Shown here: positions 25,371 through 35,249 of the stretch, piece by piece
Layout: the number at the start of each line of letters is the position of its first letter
Position numbering within the stretch: the first letter of the stretch is position 1
Assembly (NCBI GenBank): GCA_016720545.1
Contig: JADKKK010000014.1
Span: forward strand, 62,001-126,000
Length of the DNA: 64,000 bases
Source: Myxococcales bacterium
GTDB taxonomy: Bacteria; Myxococcota_A; Polyangia; Polyangiales; Polyangiaceae
Direction: 5' to 3'
The notes under the pieces: generated by a model
What the model was told of the DNA's origin: nothing
What the model saw: the letters and a program-made list of their open reading frames with translations, nothing else
The model's database searches: none
Position numbers and translations under genes: made by a program

Positions 25371-26630
25371 TCAGCCTCGGGAGCGCCGCGAGCGGCCGTT
25401 CGCCTCGATCGCGCGCAGAAGCTCTTCGTAGCTCTTGACCCCGGCCTCGTTCGAGAAGTGTGGCCGCGCGATCTCTCTCGCCCGGGCGAGCGAGGCGTGA
25501 TCGTCGGCGCTCGAGCCGTGCTCCGCGTGGGCGGCCACTCGCCGCGCCGCGTCGTCGAGCGCGTCGTCGTCGAGCGAATCGAGCGCAAGGCCCGACCCGG
25601 TCCGCCGGACCCAAGACATCATTTCGGAGTTGCAGCCATAGGCCATCGGCCTCACGCCCGACGCGAAGAACTCGGCGAGCTTGGTGGGCATCGAGCCGCG
25701 CTTCGCCGCGACCTCGTGGAGAAGAAGAAAGCCCCAGTCGATGTTTCGGAGCCAGTCCGCCATCTCGTGGTGAGGCGCCGCGGTCACGCTCCAGCGATCG
25801 GCCGGCAGCCCCTCGCGCGTGAGCAGCTCGCCGTAGGCGTCCGTCTGTTGGCTGAGGACGAGGAGGTGGGTCCGGGGGCTCGCCGCGAGGATGCGGCGCG
25901 CAAGGCCCATCGTCGCGCCGACGTTGTAAGACGAGTTTAGCGCGCCGACGATGCCGATGACGACGCGGTCCACGAGCCGGCGCTTGAGGTCGCCTCCGGG
26001 GCCGTTCGCGTCCGACACTGCGCGAGGCCCGGCGGGCCGGAGCGAGAACCGGTCGAAGTCGGCGCAGGTGGTGATGACCCGCAGGGGGCGACCGTCTCGT
26101 CCGCACTCGGCCTCGAGGTCATTCGCCAGCAGCTGAGTCAGCGTGACGAAGCCCGAAGCCGAAGCGAAGAGGCTCCGCTCGACGAGCTTGCCCGCGGCGT
26201 AGGCGGCAGGCCGGCCGAACCAGTCCCGGCGCTCCTCGACCCACGTCCCGCGGACGTCGAACAGGTACGGAACGCCGAGCGTGGCCTTCACGGATCGCGA
26301 CACCAAGGCCCCCTGATGCGCCCTCGCGTGCACGAGGTCGACGTTCTCTCGGTGCGCGATCGCGTGCGCGGTCGCGATCGTGCGCCCGAGCGACTCCGCA
26401 GCGCGCCGCCCCGACCCCGCGACCTCGACTTCGACGGAGGTCCACCGGACGTCGCCGAGGGCCTCGCGCACGTGCCGCACCTTCTCCGGATCTGCGAGGT
26501 CTTTCGGACGCTCACAGCTCAGCAGGTGGTAGTCGAACCCTCGCTTCGCGAGCGCCGCGATGGGCCGAACGACCTGCGAAAAGGCCAGGGGTTGCAGCAC
26601 CCCGTCGAAGGACACGTAGAGGAGTTTCAC
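25371..26630 (-). CDS. Family 4-type glycosyltransferase
   Basis: About 419 residues if started at GTG 26630, which gives the typical VKLLYVSFDGVLQPLAFSQV opening; an ATG at 26654 would add eight residues. The GT-B fold is suggested by an N-terminal Rossmann-like half with HARAHQGALVS and a C-terminal half with VGALNSSYNVG, then a nucleotide-sugar-binding end region SMPTKLAEFFASGVRPM containing the E-x7-E-like helix. It should transfer a sugar from a nucleotide donor onto a growing polysaccharide. It stands alone, convergent with the deacetylase gene 19 bp away. Confidence 0.82.
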   Translation of the reverse strand: MKLLYVSFDGVLQPLAFSQVVRPIAALAKRGFDYHLLSCERPKDLADPEKVRHVREALGDVRWTSVEVEVAGSGRRAAESLGRTIATAHAIAHRENVDLVHARAHQGALVSRSVKATLGVPYLFDVRGTWVEERRDWFGRPAAYAAGKLVERSLFASASGFVTLTQLLANDLEAECGRDGRPLRVITTCADFDRFSLRPAGPRAVSDANGPGGDLKRRLVDRVVIGIVGALNSSYNVGATMGLARRILAASPRTHLLVLSQQTDAYGELLTREGLPADRWSVTAAPHHEMADWLRNIDWGFLLLHEVAAKRGSMPTKLAEFFASGVRPMAYGCNSEMMSWVRRTGSGLALDSLDDDALDDAARRVAAHAEHGSSADDHASLARAREIARPHFSNEAGVKSYEELLRAIEANGRSRRSRG

Positions 26631-26860
26631 GAAGCGCCAGGGATGAGGCCCCACGGGCTCGGGGGCGTTTGAGAGGTGCTGGGCGGCACATACCAGCTTG
26701 GGCCACCCCGAGCAACGGGGTCGGCGCAGCCCATGCTACCCCCGCATCCGTTCTGCCGCTTCGCCGCCGATGGTCGAAGCTCGGAAGCGAGGTCGCTCCG
26801 GCCCGCCAGACCGCCGCTGCGGGGCCGCGGGAGGTCGCACCAAGAGAAGCGCGTGACCGC

Positions 26861-29213
26861 TCAGCCACCGGCGGGCGCACTGGCCACGCATTGGAGGTGG
26901 GTGAGCGCGCCCACCGGCGGGGTGCCCGCGGCCGAGAACACGATGGCCTGGTAGCATGCGTCGAGGACCTTGCTGGACTCGGTGTTCTCGACGTAGCACC
27001 AGCCCGCCGCGGTGTCGCGCGCGCAGGTCTCGCCGGGCTTCTTCACGATCTGGTTGGCCTGGCAGACGGTGAGCGACGCCTCGTCCGATGTCTCCTTCTG
27101 GCTCTCGCGGAACTCCTCGAGGATCTCGGGAGCCGGATCCGTCAGACCGTACGCCGCGCACTTGTCGCCCTTGTTGGGGAGGGTCTCGAGGATCAGGCAG
27201 GAGACCTGGCCCTTCTGGTCGCGGGCGAGCTTCTGCGGGAGGCACTGGTTGGCGAGCGCGTTCTTCAGGCGGTCGACGATCGACTTGACCGCGGGCCGGT
27301 AGCCGTAGCGCGGGTTGGGCTTGCCGTCGACGTCCTTGGCCTCCTGCTTCTCGGCCGCGCCCTCGCCCGTGGTGAGCGGGCAGAGCGAGCTGATGATGCC
27401 CTGGTCCTTCAGCGCGTGGACGACACGGAACTGACGCTGCGTGGGGTACGCCTTCGCGCGGCTCTGCGTGGTCGCGGCGGAGCAGAGCGGCGGGTTCTTC
27501 GTGCCGTCGGGTCGCAGGTCTCCTTGTTCGTGGCGCCGCACTGCACGGGGCCGCGAGGGGAAGGTGCAGGCGTACTGGAGGTCTGGCCCTTCGTGTCCCA
27601 GTCGCGCAGCTCCTGCCGTCGAAGTTCGTGCCCGGCGTCGCGCTCGGCGCGGGCCGGCCGTTGCGCGGCTGACCGACTGGTCCATGCGCGCGTCCATGCC
27701 CTCGAGGTTGTACTTGTCGGGATCGCGACCGATGATCTTGACCCAGTCTTCCTCGGTGACCTTGCTCTTCTCGACGTTGCTCGCGTCGAAGTGGATGAGG
27801 TCCTGCGGGACACCGCCGACGACCGCGAAGAACACGAGGTCGGGCGCGCGCGGCCCCTTCTCGAGGTTGCAGAGGGCGTCGGCGTCGCCGCCGGCCTTCG
27901 GCAGGTTCTTGGAGAACAGCGGGTTACGGCACTTGCCCTGCCCGATGTAGTTGCCGTTCGCGTCGTGCTCGGTCACCCGGTCGGGGATCGGGTCTTGGTG
28001 AGGCCGTCGACGTAACGCTTGATGGGGTACTGCGGGTCGACACCGAAGCGCTGCTTCATCTTGTGGAAGCGCACGTTATGTCGTCGTCGCCCTTGCCATA
28101 GAAGCCGTCGTTGTCCTTGCACTTCGCGTCGGCCTGGACCTTGGGGTCGTTCTTGAAGCCGCAGGAGGTGCAGTCGGCGCTGCCGGGATTGGTGTCGCAC
28201 GCGGTGGTGCCCTTCGGCGCGGTCGAGCCGCCACCGCGGTCGGGCTCGCGCTGCGCGCCGGCGATCCCCATCGAGGCCGGGAACTTCGTGTTCATGAACG
28301 CCCAGCCCTGGTGGCCGATGGCGAGCGGATCGACGGCCGAGTCGTCTTCGTCGGTGAGCATGACGATCGCGACGAGCGAGTCGGCGCGGAGGAAGTCCGC
28401 GCGCTGCCGGAGGATGGTCTCGTCGACGCCGTCGTAGTCGGCCCCTCGCGGGCTGCGCACGACCCTCGCGTACGGGTCGGGCTGGACGAGGAAGTGGTAC
28501 CAGCTCTCGAGGCTCGCCTCGAACCGGCAGCCGTACTCGTTCACACCGCCGATGAGGCCGGCGAAGGCGGTGTTGAAGTCGGCCAGGGTCGTGTACGGCG
28601 TCGAGCCAGCCGACGGCTTCTTGGCCTCGTTGCGCTTCACGCCCGGAAACCAGGAGAGGAAGTTCGAGGGCGACGCGTTCCCGATCGGCGTCTCTTTGGC
28701 GCCCGAGCGGTTGATGAGCTGCCCCTTGTCGTCGTTGTGCGCGTTCAGCGTCTCGTCGGTCGGGTTCTGCGCGTCGGCGCACGCGTCGGAGCCGAAGCCG
28801 CCCATGGACGACGAGACCACGCCGACGTGGATGTCGACGATCGGCTTGAACTCGGCCTTTCCGGTCTTGCACTCCTTGCCCTCCTCGGCGGCGGGGTCGG
28901 CGCGGTCGCCCGTGGGTCTGCCGCTCTCGTCGACGCAATTCGGGGTGGAGAGGCTCTCGATGAGGTCGGGGACGGCCTCGCTGATGATGGCCTGCTTGTC
29001 GCCCATGGAGCGCGAGTTGTCGATCACGAGCAGCAGGTCGATCTTGTCGACCGCGGCCTGCCGGATGGCTGACGCTCGACCCCAGGGACCCGAGAGCGTC
29101 GGAGTGGGCGCGGAAGCGGTCACCCCCTGACAGGCCATCAGTCCGCCCACCACGGAGGAGACCGTCAACCCGCGCATGGTTCGCATGGTTCGCATGGTTC
29201 GCATGGTTCGCAT
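26861..29213 (-). CDS. VWA-domain lipoprotein with multiple frameshifts
   Basis: The N-terminus has a lipobox-like GGLMACQG and a von Willebrand A domain with MIDAS motif VIDNSRSM (Asp-x-Ser-x-Ser) near residue 65. Later segments contain many Cys (CTSCGF, CRNPLF, SSLCPL). The coding sequence reads well only by changing frame at about 28079 and 27990, then repeatedly at about 27680, 27612, 27578, 27555 and 27513, before continuing to a stop at 26861. At least seven indels with sense on both sides point to poor local sequence; gene decay is the alternative. The start is ambiguous because five in-frame ATGs lie in a 9-bp repeat; the last, at 29177, directly precedes the signal peptide. Full length would be about 780 residues. 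Confidence 0.65.
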
Positions 29214-29220
29214 GGTTCGC
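29176..29220. repeat. Five 9-bp tandem repeats at the VWA gene start
   Basis: Five exact copies of ATGGTTCGC on the plus strand. On the coding (minus) strand each unit supplies an in-frame ATG within Met-Arg-Thr repeats, so the gene has five stacked candidate starts. Confidence 0.9.
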
Positions 29221-29577
29221 TCCCGAATGACCGATGTCGCGCGCGGGAGATGTTTGGAGGGCCCTGGATCTGCCCGCCCGACGCGGCGCTCGTGTCAGCC
29301 AAGAGACTATGCGCAGCACCGCACGCTTTCCAAGCGGCTTCTTCGAGCGAGGATGCGAGGGCGGCTTTCAGGATGCGTGTGTAGTGCTCGATCGCCTCGG
29401 CGCCGGGCGCTGAGCCTCTTGAACGTGAACTTCCCCTCGGCAAACGGACAGGCTGACTATGCCGCCATGGTGGCGAGTTGTCTCTTTAGTTCGAACCCGA
29501 TCGGGCTCGTTGTCGATAAACTAGTGGCGCCGGGGTTTTGAGATTTGTCGCGGGCGGTTATCGTGGCTTCCGCTACG
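29221..29577. other. Divergent promoter gap
   Basis: About 350 bp between the minus-strand VWA gene and the plus-strand ExbD-like gene. The stretch 29440-29540 is clearly less GC-rich than its surroundings (TTGTCTCTTTAGTTCGAAC and neighbouring bases), as expected for promoters. No gene or palindrome was identified. Confidence 0.45.
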
Positions 29578-29637
29578 ATGACGGAGCCGTCCCGCCCCAC
29601 GGCTTCGGCGGCGCCGTCCCTTCCATTTCGAGGACTA

Positions 29638-30663
29638 ATGGGCGAACGAGCACGGATACCCTGGGGAGTGATCGTGATCGTGCTTTGTGCGCTCGGCGCG
29701 CTCGGCGGGGTGGGGGCGATCGTGGAGTACGCGGCGCGCGATCCGGAGTACGACCGTGCGAGGAGGGCTTCTCCCGCGCTTGCTCCCCGCGGGACGTCGA
29801 TCTTGGCGCTCGCTCGAGTGAGCACCCCCCTGCCACCGATGAGCGACAGGGTGCGCGCCATGCCGCTCGTCACCTTGACTCCCCAGGCGCTCTTCTTGGG
29901 AGACGCCGAGGTCATGGCGACCCCTTCGCGCGAGGCGCTGGTTCGCTTCGGGCTTCAGGGAAGGCCCACGACGGCAAGTGACGAGCAGCCGACATTGCCC
30001 ACGCTCTTCTCGATGCTCGAGCCGTACCGCCCGGCGGCACCCCGGGCGAGGGGGCCGCGCGGGCTCGAAAAGAATCTGGACGACCGTATGCCGCATGGCG
30101 GGGTCCGCGTGCTCTTGTCAGAGAATACACCGTACCGGGCCTTGCTGGACATCGTTCAAACGGTGGAGAAGGCGGGGCACACCGACTTCTATTTCATCTC
30201 GGTCGGCCCGGACCAGCGCGGGCCCGACTTCGCGTTCAAGTATTCTACACGGATGGGGAGGGACGGGCACCGCTGCGTCGAGGCGAAGGTAGACCTGCTC
30301 CTTGTGCCGGAAGGCGTTGGCATGGTGGCACGCCGCGCGGGCGTTGGCATGGTGGCACCCGTGGGCGCGGGCTGCGAGCAGGGCGTCGGACTTACGATTC
30401 CGCGCCAGCAGGTCGCTTCCCAGCTCGCCGCTTGCGTGAAGAAGGTGCTTCATCATGGCTGCGTGGTGCGTTACGGCATCACCGCTACCCCGGAGGTGTC
30501 GCCGGGAGCGGTCTACGAAGTGCTCACGGCGCTGGAGCCTCCCCAGCACGATGAGGGCGACGAGTACCGGTGGCCCGAGTTCGCGGCCGTCGCGTTGAAA
30601 CTGCTTGAGCCCATTGGGCCGATGTCCGTCGAAGAATGGCAGCGCACATACTCGATCAAATGA
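29638..30663 (+). CDS. Membrane-anchored ExbD/TolR-like protein
   Basis: About 341 residues from ATG 29638, chosen because GAGGA lies just upstream; in-frame starts at 29578 (ATG) and 29545 (TTG) would add an unstructured Ser/Pro/Ala segment. One N-terminal membrane helix (WGVIVIVLCALGALGGVGAI) is followed by a periplasmic region. Near residues 150-180, VLLSENTPYRALLDIVQTVEKAGHTDFYFIS resembles the ExbD/TolR periplasmic fold; only one copy is clear. A near-exact internal duplication gives GVGMVA twice. No ExbB partner is nearby, so a role in an energy-coupling motor is doubtful. Family assignment is moderate. Confidence 0.6.
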   Translation: MGERARIPWGVIVIVLCALGALGGVGAIVEYAARDPEYDRARRASPALAPRGTSILALARVSTPLPPMSDRVRAMPLVTLTPQALFLGDAEVMATPSREALVRFGLQGRPTTASDEQPTLPTLFSMLEPYRPAAPRARGPRGLEKNLDDRMPHGGVRVLLSENTPYRALLDIVQTVEKAGHTDFYFISVGPDQRGPDFAFKYSTRMGRDGHRCVEAKVDLLLVPEGVGMVARRAGVGMVAPVGAGCEQGVGLTIPRQQVASQLAACVKKVLHHGCVVRYGITATPEVSPGAVYEVLTALEPPQHDEGDEYRWPEFAAVALKLLEPIGPMSVEEWQRTYSIK

Positions 30664-30815
30664 TGCGCCGTGGTCCACGCTCCGGCGCACACACCCGCGC
30701 CGGGTACGCTCCCGCCTCGAAGCCGCGCCTTCGCCCGGCCCGTGCCGCATGGAAGACGATCGCCCCCGCCAGTCGTGCATGGGCATATGAGGCCGAGTCG
30801 CTGACCGGGTGACCC

Positions 30816-32885
30816 TCACTCCACGCCCATCACCCGCACGGTGCGCGCCGGCACGTCGAGGGTGAACGCGCCTGCCTCCGCCACGACGGGACCCGTGGGC
30901 GTGCGCTCGAGCAGATCGCGGAGCGCGCCGACACGCCCGACGGAGAACGTGACCTCCACCGCGGCGTCGGTCGGGTTCATCACGAACACCACGCGGGCCT
31001 CGCCCTCGCGATCCTCGTGGACGGTCACGAAGCACGAGGTGGGGCTCACCGGGTAGGTGGGCAGGCCGAGCTCCCGGACACGCTCGGCGACCAGCGCGTC
31101 GGCGTCGGTGGCCTCGTCGAGCGCGCACACCTCGAGGCCCTCGATGGCGTGCGGCGTCGCCATCGTGCGCATCTGCCCGTCGCGCGACGGCACGCGCGGG
31201 CCGAGCGTGACGCGCGCGCCGGTTTTGCGTGCAGACTGCAGCTTTTCGACGAACTCCGGCTTCAGGCCCGCGACGCTCGCGCACACGATCCACGAAGCTC
31301 CCGCGGTCGACTCCTCGAAGCTGTCGCCGCCCGCGTACGCGAACGGCACGCCGCGCGCGAGCAGCGCACGCTCGAACGCGAGCAGGAACGACTCGGCGAC
31401 GAACGTGGGCACCTCGCCGGTGCCGAGCTCCTCCTCGAGGCACGAGTCGCGAAAGCCCACGCCGATCACGTTGAAGAGCGTAGGGGTCACGGGGCCGAAC
31501 GCGTGGGTGGCGCGGGCGAGCCGCCGGAGCGCGCGCGGCACCACGAGGCGCACGGGCACCCGCCGGCGGAGCTCGTGAAAGCGCACCGTGTCGAACAGTG
31601 AGTTCAACCGGCGGTACGCGTCGGCCAGCGGCCGCGGCGCCCCGTGCGGATCCACCGGCGCGCCGATCCAGCGCTCGCGGTCGACCGCCATGTAGAGGTT
31701 GTACGCGCGGAGGCCGTAGGCCATCGCGGCGAGCAGCGTGTAGAGCGAGTCGTGCTCGTCGAGCGGCGCGAAGATGGGCGGATAGCCCGCGCCCATCTCC
31801 GCCGCGAAGGGCGGGCCCCCAAAACCCTCGGCGCGCGTCGCGAGCTCGGTCGTGCGGCGCAGCAGCGTCATGTGCGCCTCGGGCGTGGCCGGGTGGTAGT
31901 AGTCGAGCCCGACGAGGTCGACGATCTTCGCCATTCGGCCCGCGTTGAGCGCGGTGGCGGCCTCGCCCGGCGGCAGGTTGTGCGACGTGGGAATGCCTCT
32001 GAAGCCCGCCTCCTTGCCCACCTCGGCGAAGCGCACCATGGCCGACGCGAGCAGGTGCTCGTGGAAGGTCATCCAGTCCATGTGGCGCACGAGGTCGTCC
32101 GGCGCCTTGGCGTCGAAGCGGGTGGGCGGCGACACGCTGGCGAAGGTGGTGAGCTCGCCCTGCTCGCGCCACGCGGCCCGCAGCGCCTCGATCGTGTGGT
32201 ACTTTTCGCGCAGAAACTGGCGAAAGAGGCGGAGCGCGTCGGGGTGGTAGTCCTGGTCGTACGGCCCGTCGCGGAAGTACAGCGCCCCCTCGTTGTCCAC
32301 CTGAAAGAGCACGATCGGGCCCGCGGGATACACCCGGTCGGCGAGCTCGCGCCCGACCGCGCGGAGCCACTCGGCGGCCTCGTCGTGGAACGTGTCGCTC
32401 GCGTAGCTCGGCACCGGGAAGGCGACGGGCACCATCGGGAGAATGACCGGGTTGTTCTTGGGCGTGCGGGCCTGGCAGGCGGGGTCCCACACGACGCGCT
32501 CGGGGACGCCGAAGAAGGTGAGCTCGGCGTTGATGTGCGGCCCGGGCCGGAGGATGACGTAGAGCCCGCGCTCGGCGGCGAGGTCGACGAACTTGCGCAC
32601 GTCGAGCCGCGGATCGATCGAGCCGAAGTCGTAGCGGTTCTGCGAGAGCTCGTGCACGCCCCACGGCACGTAGATGTCGACGAGGCGCATGCCCATCGCG
32701 CGGAGGGCGTCGAGCGCGGGCGCCCAGTCTTCCACGTCGTGGCGGAAGTAGTGCATGGCGCCCGCGACGAGCGGCACGAGCACGTCGGGGCCGCCGCCCG
32801 CGGGGCGCAGCAAGAGCCCGTCGGGGTGCACGGAGACCGCCGGCGGCGACCTGCGGATGGCGGAGGGAACGCCGCGTTCAGTCAT
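30816..32885 (-). CDS. Glycoside hydrolase family 35-like beta-galactosidase
   Basis: About 689 residues from ATG 32885 (an ATG at 32903 would add six). The N-terminal TIM barrel has the GH35 pattern: GAMHYFR, LVDIYVPWGVHE, GLYVILRPGPHINAE, then FQVDNEGA as the general acid/base Glu site (GH35 proteins usually have QVENE) and a likely nucleophile Glu in PFAAEMGAGY near residue 350. Beta-sandwich-like domains follow. There is no signal peptide, suggesting a cytoplasmic enzyme acting on imported beta-galactosides or related oligosaccharides. Transcribed alone, convergent with the ExbD-like gene. Confidence 0.8.
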   Translation of the reverse strand: MTERGVPSAIRRSPPAVSVHPDGLLLRPAGGGPDVLVPLVAGAMHYFRHDVEDWAPALDALRAMGMRLVDIYVPWGVHELSQNRYDFGSIDPRLDVRKFVDLAAERGLYVILRPGPHINAELTFFGVPERVVWDPACQARTPKNNPVILPMVPVAFPVPSYASDTFHDEAAEWLRAVGRELADRVYPAGPIVLFQVDNEGALYFRDGPYDQDYHPDALRLFRQFLREKYHTIEALRAAWREQGELTTFASVSPPTRFDAKAPDDLVRHMDWMTFHEHLLASAMVRFAEVGKEAGFRGIPTSHNLPPGEAATALNAGRMAKIVDLVGLDYYHPATPEAHMTLLRRTTELATRAEGFGGPPFAAEMGAGYPPIFAPLDEHDSLYTLLAAMAYGLRAYNLYMAVDRERWIGAPVDPHGAPRPLADAYRRLNSLFDTVRFHELRRRVPVRLVVPRALRRLARATHAFGPVTPTLFNVIGVGFRDSCLEEELGTGEVPTFVAESFLLAFERALLARGVPFAYAGGDSFEESTAGASWIVCASVAGLKPEFVEKLQSARKTGARVTLGPRVPSRDGQMRTMATPHAIEGLEVCALDEATDADALVAERVRELGLPTYPVSPTSCFVTVHEDREGEARVVFVMNPTDAAVEVTFSVGRVGALRDLLERTPTGPVVAEAGAFTLDVPARTVRVMGVE

Positions 32886-32968
32886 GAGCACGACGGTTAG
32901 CATCGTCGGCGCCGCCGCGCAGCAACCCCGCGACCCGCGCCTCCACTCTCGCGGCCCCTCGCGAGGCC

Positions 32969-33032
32969 CTCGCCTCCCCCTCGCTTCCCCCGCTCGCCTC
33001 CCCCTCGCTTCCCCCGCTCGCCTCCCCCTCGC
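32969..33032. repeat. 24-bp tandem repeat, about 2.7 copies
   Basis: Two full copies of a 24-bp unit (CTCGCCTCCCCC followed by TCGCTTCCCCCG) and 16 bases of a third end exactly at the stop codon of the AmgK-like gene. Strongly pyrimidine-rich on the plus strand. It lies in the gap between two co-oriented genes. Confidence 0.85.
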
Positions 33033-34097
33033 CTACGCGCGGAGCTCGTCGCCGACCGCCCGACTCAGGAGCGCGTGGAGGCGGCGCATGCCGTCGTCGT
33101 GCGGCGCGAGGCGCTCGAGCGCGGTGCCTACCTTCCCGACGGTGGGGGTCACGAACTTCAGGAACGCGCTGTTGTTCTTCTCGCGGTCGATGAACACGAA
33201 GCGGCCGGCGTCCTTCAGCTTGCGCTGCACCGTGACGAGGTCGAACTCGTAGAGGAGGCCCTCGCGGCCGGCGGCGTCGAGGCCCGCCGCGTCGGCGTAT
33301 TCGCCGAGCCGAGCCTCGACGAACGCGCGATCGAAGGTCTGGTAGCTGTCGTTGAGCAGGGCCACGAGATCGTACACGCGCGGCCCGAGGAGCGCGTCTT
33401 GGAAGTCGATCCACACGAGGCCGTGCGTCTTGCCGGGGCGGCGGGGCTCGTCGCGCACCATGAGGTTGCGCGACTGGTAGTCACGGTGGGTGAAGCCCCG
33501 GGAGAGCTCGGACACGCGCCGCGCGAGGGTGTCCGCGTGGACGGAGAACTCGGCCGCGTCGTCTGCGGTGAGCGCCTTGCCGCGCGCGTCGAGGCCCCAC
33601 TCTCGGAAGTGCTCGATCTCCCAGCGGAGCAGGGTGTAGTCGAACGAGCGACTGGCCACGATCGACCCCGCGGGGAGCTCGCGGAGCGCGGCCTGCGCCT
33701 CGGCGAGATCGCGGACCGCACACGTGTAGAGCGCAGGCTTCTCGGTCGGCACGCGCGAGAGGTAGTTGGCGAGGGTGTCCTCGCCGAGGTCCTCGAGGAG
33801 CAGCCAGCCGTTGGCGGTGTCCTCCGCGAACACCTCGGGCACGTCCACGCCGCGGGCGGCGAGCAGGTCGCGCACCTCGAGGAACGGCCAGCGCTCGGTC
33901 GTCGCGCCGTTGTGCACCTCCTCCGGCTTGGGGCCATCGGGGACGAACATCGCGACGAGGCTCTTCCCGCCTTCCTGCGGGGTGACGCGAAAATAGCGGC
34001 GCGTGGAGGCCCCGCCCGGCATCTGCGAGATGTCCACGGAGGCCGACGACCAGACCTTCGCGCACAGGCGCTCGAGGGGCGCGAAATCCAACTCCAT
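33033..34097 (-). CDS. AmgK-like amino-sugar kinase (APH fold)
   Basis: This 354-residue protein of the aminoglycoside phosphotransferase fold carries the catalytic motif FTHRDYQSRNLMV near residues 200-213 and the metal-binding WIDFQDALLGPRVYDLVAL near 228-246. The YDLVALLNDSYQ ending is typical of AmgK, which phosphorylates N-acetylmuramate and N-acetylglucosamine at the anomeric carbon during peptidoglycan recycling. The usual partner, the nucleotidyltransferase murU, is not adjacent. No signal peptide; cytoplasmic. The starting Met gives a natural N-terminus. Confidence 0.82.
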   Translation of the reverse strand: MELDFAPLERLCAKVWSSASVDISQMPGGASTRRYFRVTPQEGGKSLVAMFVPDGPKPEEVHNGATTERWPFLEVRDLLAARGVDVPEVFAEDTANGWLLLEDLGEDTLANYLSRVPTEKPALYTCAVRDLAEAQAALRELPAGSIVASRSFDYTLLRWEIEHFREWGLDARGKALTADDAAEFSVHADTLARRVSELSRGFTHRDYQSRNLMVRDEPRRPGKTHGLVWIDFQDALLGPRVYDLVALLNDSYQTFDRAFVEARLGEYADAAGLDAAGREGLLYEFDLVTVQRKLKDAGRFVFIDREKNNSAFLKFVTPTVGKVGTALERLAPHDDGMRRLHALLSRAVGDELRA

Positions 34098-34193
34098 TCC
34101 CCATGGTCAACCCATTCGCCGCGCCACGCGAAGCGTTTTTTTTCCTGACCCTGCGACCGCGGGGGCCCGGCCCACAGGCCCGCCGAGGCCGAG

Positions 34194-35138
34194 CTACGCG
34201 AGGATGCCACGGTGAGGCTTCGCGGGCGCCGGGACCTCGGTCGCGTCGATGCGGCGCAGCAGGTTGATCTCGATGGTACGCGAGATCGCGAAGAGCGCGA
34301 GATCGTTGGGGTCTAGGCCGAACGGCTGCTCGAGCTCGTCGCCGATCGAGTCGAGGCCGAGGAGCGCGTACGACACGAACGCCACGACGGCGACGGAGGC
34401 CCAGCCGAGCGCCTCCGCGGTGCCGAAAGGCAAGAGGGCGCAGTACGACCCGACGATCCGGTGCATGAGCACAGTGTACGAGTACGGGATCGGCGTGGTC
34501 TTGATGCGCTCGCAGGCGCCCTGGACGTCGGTCAGAGACACCAGCGACTGCTCCAGGATGGGTGCATGGTACATGTGCACGAGCCCGCGCCGGCGCGCGG
34601 CGAGGAAGTGCTCGCCGAGCAGCCCGAGCAGCGCGATGGGCACGTTCTCGTGGGGGGCGATCGCGGCGAGCTCCTCCGCGGTGAGCACCTCGTCGAGCCC
34701 GAGCCTCGCGTCTTGGTCGCGCAGGTGGTGCCGGAACGCGTGGACGTAGGCGACGACCATGCGCACGAGCCGCTCTTGCTCCTGTCGCACGGCCGCGTGC
34801 TCCTCGGGCGAGGCCCCCTCCGGCGCCACGATGAACGTCGTGATCTGTCGGGCCAAGCTGCGCGTGGTGTTCACGAGCGCGCCCCACAGCTTCCGCCCCT
34901 CCCAGAAGCGGTCGTAGCTCGCGCTGTTCCGGAAACCCAAGAAGATGCCGAGCGGCACGCCGATGAGGGTGAAGGGAGTGGTCGTGAGGCTGAAGTGGAA
35001 GTGTGGCAGGTGGTGGTAGGCGTACGACGAGATCACCGCGAGCGTAGTGACGCCGGCCACGCGGGGCCAGATGCGTGGGAGGGCGCGTCCGCCGAGCGCA
35101 ATGTCGTAGATCCACGCGTTCTTGGTCTGCACCCACAT
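34194..35138 (-). CDS. Bestrophin-family (UPF0187) anion channel-like membrane protein
   Basis: About 314 residues from ATG 35138; the open frame extends to 35468 but that extension has no family character. The start region MWVQTKNAWIYDIALG and the segments GVPLGIFLGFRNSASYDRFWEGRKLWG (split across a membrane hairpin near residue 55-80) match bacterial bestrophin homologues. The later ALLGLDSIGDELEQPFG motif is equally typical. At least four hydrophobic segments are visible. The family forms pentameric ion channels in the inner membrane. It is divergent from the BFD ferredoxin gene, with 111 bp between. Confidence 0.85.
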   Translation of the reverse strand: MWVQTKNAWIYDIALGGRALPRIWPRVAGVTTLAVISSYAYHHLPHFHFSLTTTPFTLIGVPLGIFLGFRNSASYDRFWEGRKLWGALVNTTRSLARQITTFIVAPEGASPEEHAAVRQEQERLVRMVVAYVHAFRHHLRDQDARLGLDEVLTAEELAAIAPHENVPIALLGLLGEHFLAARRRGLVHMYHAPILEQSLVSLTDVQGACERIKTTPIPYSYTVLMHRIVGSYCALLPFGTAEALGWASVAVVAFVSYALLGLDSIGDELEQPFGLDPNDLALFAISRTIEINLLRRIDATEVPAPAKPHRGILA

Positions 35139-35249
35139 GGCGGCCGAGGGTATCCTCCACGGGGTCCTAGGGCTAGACCACCAGCGCCGTAGCTGCGCGA
35201 GGCGCCTCTCTGGCCCCCCGGAGAGGGTCGCGGCTGCTACGCTCGACAC

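Noticed and set aside
29165..29443. Minus-strand frame extending upstream of the VWA gene
   Set aside because: It reads through the 9-bp repeat in the Cys-Glu-Pro frame and has no homology-like content.
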